Assembly: GCA_023386395.1 (NCBI GenBank)
Contig: JAEWJV010000403.1
Span: forward strand, 1 to 9,124
Direction: 5' to 3'
DNA: 9,124 nucleotides
Source of the DNA: Bacteroidota bacterium
Lineage (GTDB): Bacteria > Bacteroidota > Bacteroidia > Chitinophagales > Chitinophagaceae
How positions within the stretch are numbered: the stretch's first letter is position 1; every line of letters starts with the position of its first letter. The notes below the pieces were generated by a model. It had not been told where the DNA came from and made no database searches. It saw nothing but the letters and a program-made list of their open reading frames with translations. Shown here in pieces: positions 7,039 to 9,124 of this stretch. Position numbers and translations under genes: made by a program.

Positions 7039-7204
7039 TCCTGTATAATATCAATATTCAACATACAACTCCATTAGAAGGAATAAAATGAGCATTGGTT
7101 ATTGAGCTTTTCTGCCCGGCTCATCCGGCCATAACTTCGGTTCTCTTAAAGAATTCATTAACAAACAGGCCCGTTGCAAATACGTGTTTTTACTGCATTT
7201 TACT

Positions 7205-7212
7205 TACTTTTG
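7205..7212 (+). promoter_or_regulatory. -7 box of the rpsA promoter
   Basis: TACTTTTG (7205-7212) is an exact TAnnTTTG box 31 bases before the rpsA start codon, predicting transcription from about 7218. No TTTG or TTG lies 19-21 bases upstream; GTG at 7184-7186 with an 18-base spacer is the nearest, so the -33 half is weak. The 205-bp gap upstream of rpsA otherwise shows only short AT-rich or CCGG-type inverted repeats. Confidence 0.65.
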
Positions 7213-7216
7213 CCGC

Positions 7217-7240
7217 CCCGATTTAAAACAACGGGTTTTT
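7217..7240 (+). other. rpsA leader: small hairpin plus T tract before the start codon
   Basis: CCCG (7217-7220) can pair with CGGG (7232-7235) around an 11-base A-rich loop, followed by TTTTT (7236-7240) and then the ATG at 7244. The hairpin would begin at the very 5' end of the predicted transcript. In other bacteria rpsA is repressed by its own product acting on the leader, and S1 favours U/A-rich single strands. This element could serve that purpose here. The stem is only 4 bp, so chance is a real alternative. Confidence 0.3.
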
Positions 7241-7243
7241 ATT

Positions 7244-9124
7244 ATGAGTGAAAATAATATTCCTAACACAAACGCTGAGGCACAGGAGTCTGCCAATGCC
7301 CCGCAGGCAGAAGCAACTACAGCGACAACAAATGCACCTGTAACAGAAGATCCAGCTTCTGAAACCGAAACCCAGCCCGAAGTGGAAAACACTGTTGCAG
7401 AAACACTTCCCCAGCCTGTAGAAGAAAAGCTGGCAGCGCACGATGATTTTGACTGGAGCGTTGACAAACGTAATGTTACAAACTACAGCAAAGAAGAAAA
7501 AGAAAAGTACGACAAGGTTTACGAAAACACTTTTGTTACCATTGAAGATGGTGAAATTGTAAACGGAACAGTTGTAGGCCTTACCAAAACAGATGTTGTT
7601 GTAAACATCGGTTTTAAAAGAGATGGCCTTGTATCGCTCAACGAATTCCGCGATAATCCCAATCTTAAAGTAGGCGATGTTGTGGAAGTTATGGTGGTTG
7701 AAAAAGAAGACCGCGATGGCAACCTTCACCTCAGCCGTAAACAGGCGCGTGTATTTCGTGCATGGGAACGCATTGTTGAAGTGCACAAAACAGGCGAAGT
7801 GGTTACCGGTATTGTTACCAGCAAAACAAAGGGCGGCTTAATTGTAGATGTATTTGGCCTCGAAACATTCCTGCCTGGTTCTCAGATCGATGTTAAACCT
7901 GTAACTGATTACGATCAGTTTGTAGGCAAAACAATGGAGTTCAAGGTTGTTAAGATTAATGAAGCCATTAAGAACGCCGTTGTATCACACAAAGCATTAA
8001 TTGAAAGCGATATTGAAGCACAGCGTGCAGAAATCATCAGCAAGCTTGAAAAGGGCCAGGTGCTCGAAGGCACTGTTAAGAACATTACAGACTTTGGCGC
8101 ATTTATGGATCTTGGCGGCTTAGATGGTTTACTATACATCACGGATATTTCATGGGGCAGAATTTCTCATCCAAGCGAAGTAGTGAAGATGGATCAGAAA
8201 CTGCAGGTTGTTGTACTTGATTTTGATGATGATAAGAAACGCATCAGCCTGGGTTTAAAACAGCTTACCCCACATCCCTGGGATGTATTGCCTGAATTTA
8301 TACATGAAGGTGCTGTTGTAAAAGGCAAAGTAGTTAACATTGAAGATTACGGTGCTTTCCTTGAAATCCTTCCCGGGGTTGAAGGTTTGGTGCATGTGAG
8401 TGAAATTACATGGGCTAACACACCGATCAATGCAAAAGAATTTTTCAAACTGGGTGATGAGCATGAAGCGAAAGTGGTAACGCTGGATAAAGAATCACGT
8501 AAAATGAGCCTTTCCATCAAGCAGCTTACAGAAGACCCATGGAATAATATCGAAGAAAAATACCCTGAAGGCAGCAGGCACAAAGGCGTTGTTAAAAACA
8601 TTACTCCTTATGGTGTGTTTGTAGAGCTTGAACCGGGTATCGGCGGTATGATCCACATCAGTGATTTAAGCTGGCTGAAACGTTTCAACCATCCTGGTGA
8701 ATACACAAAAACAGGAGAAGATATTGATGTACTGATAATGTCCATTGATAAAGAAAACCGCAAATTGCAGCTTGGTCATAAACAACTGGAAGAAGACCCA
8801 TGGACTGCTTTACAGGATACATTTGCTGTAGGCAGCGTGCATGAAGGAACTATCATTCGTAAAGATGACCGCGGTGCTATTGTTCAGTTACCTTACGGCC
8901 TTGAAGGTTTTGCACCTAACCGTCATTTAATCAAAGAAGACGGCAAAAGCCTGGTTGCAGATGAAACTGCAGAATTTATGGTGATTGAATTTGACCGCAA
9001 TGAAAAGCGTATTCTTGTAAGCCATACCAAAATATGGGAACAGGTAAAAGTTGCAGAACAGGAAACAGCTAAGAAAGAAGCAAAAGCCGAATCTGAAAAG
9101 ACACGTAAAACGGTTAAGAACATT
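7244..9124 (+). CDS. rpsA: 30S ribosomal protein S1, 3' end beyond window
   Basis: S1 binds mRNA on the small ribosomal subunit. The frame is open for 627 codons and runs off the right edge with no stop. Residues 1-66 form an acidic low-complexity extension rich in Glu, Ala, Thr, Pro and Asn. Six S1 (OB-fold) domains follow at about 104-166, 184-250, 271-339, 356-427, 443-514 and 530-595. Domains 3-5 carry the clearest RNA-binding pattern: G-x-V-x-N-I-T-D-F-G-A-F (276-287), G-K-V-V-N-I-E-D-Y-G-A-F (361-372) and G-V-V-K-N-I-T-P-Y-G-V-F (448-459). Each is followed by a G-(L/M)-(L/V/I)-(Y/H)-(I/V)-(T/S) strand. From 600 a Lys/Glu/Ala-rich tail begins, so the stop is probably close. The ATG at 7244 fits the promoter spacing; no Shine-Dalgarno is present. 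Six domains and the sequence of the core make S1 far more likely than a single-domain RNA-binding protein or the S1-containing RNase and PNPase families. Confidence 0.97.
   Translation, partial: MSENNIPNTNAEAQESANAPQAEATTATTNAPVTEDPASETETQPEVENTVAETLPQPVEEKLAAHDDFDWSVDKRNVTNYSKEEKEKYDKVYENTFVTIEDGEIVNGTVVGLTKTDVVVNIGFKRDGLVSLNEFRDNPNLKVGDVVEVMVVEKEDRDGNLHLSRKQARVFRAWERIVEVHKTGEVVTGIVTSKTKGGLIVDVFGLETFLPGSQIDVKPVTDYDQFVGKTMEFKVVKINEAIKNAVVSHKALIESDIEAQRAEIISKLEKGQVLEGTVKNITDFGAFMDLGGLDGLLYITDISWGRISHPSEVVKMDQKLQVVVLDFDDDKKRISLGLKQLTPHPWDVLPEFIHEGAVVKGKVVNIEDYGAFLEILPGVEGLVHVSEITWANTPINAKEFFKLGDEHEAKVVTLDKESRKMSLSIKQLTEDPWNNIEEKYPEGSRHKGVVKNITPYGVFVELEPGIGGMIHISDLSWLKRFNHPGEYTKTGEDIDVLIMSIDKENRKLQLGHKQLEEDPWTALQDTFAVGSVHEGTIIRKDDRGAIVQLPYGLEGFAPNRHLIKEDGKSLVADETAEFMVIEFDRNEKRILVSHTKIWEQVKVAEQETAKKEAKAESEKTRKTVKNI

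Noticed and set aside
7042..7064. AATAT-CA-ATATT palindrome after the CBS gene as a terminator
   Set aside because: All A-T pairs, a 2-base loop and no following T tract; it would not form a stable terminator.
7223..7786. 187-codon open frame on the minus strand opposite the start of rpsA
   Set aside because: The product is Phe/Cys/Val-rich with no motif, and the plus-strand S1 frame explains the sequence fully.

Overview
The window reads as ordinary chromosomal DNA of a member of the Bacteroidota, most likely Chitinophagaceae or a close relative. Three things point there. Perfect or near-perfect Bacteroidota sigma-factor promoters (TTTG or TTG, about 20 bases, TAnnTTTG) lie in front of several genes. 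None of the seven genes has a recognisable Shine-Dalgarno sequence. The proteins also resemble that phylum: a ~600-residue VLCAD-type acyl-CoA dehydrogenase, a YidC with a periplasmic domain, and an S1 with a long acidic N-terminus. The family-level placement is inference.

Left part, minus strand (1-2530): two tandem imperfect copies of a 42-bp repeat carry a strong hairpin at the window edge. Next come an acyl-CoA dehydrogenase gene (115-1905) and, upstream of it in the same direction, a MarR-type regulator (2087-2530). The best dehydrogenase start is the ATG at 1905, not the upstream TTG at 1959.

Divergent control region (2531-2624): a near-ideal MarR operator (ATAGTTG-N6-CAACTAT) sits at the expected transcription start of marR. 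The marR promoter overlaps a candidate promoter firing the other way into an alpha/beta hydrolase gene. This suggests that the regulator represses itself and may also control the hydrolase-glycosyltransferase pair.

Middle, plus strand (2625-4594): an alpha/beta hydrolase and a membrane family 2 glycosyltransferase are separated by only 23 bp and are probably co-transcribed.

Right part, plus strand (4654-9124): three genes, each with its own promoter signal. They are yidC (membrane protein insertase), a stand-alone tandem-CBS protein resembling plant CBSX3, and rpsA (ribosomal protein S1, six S1 domains, running off the right edge). These are housekeeping genes of translation and membrane biogenesis. 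I see no CRISPR array, insertion sequence, phage gene, tRNA or rRNA, and no clearly new multi-gene system. The most interesting items are the marR operator/divergent promoter architecture, the 42-bp repeat, and a MarR-acyl-CoA dehydrogenase pair that looks like a reduced version of a larger beta-oxidation cluster.
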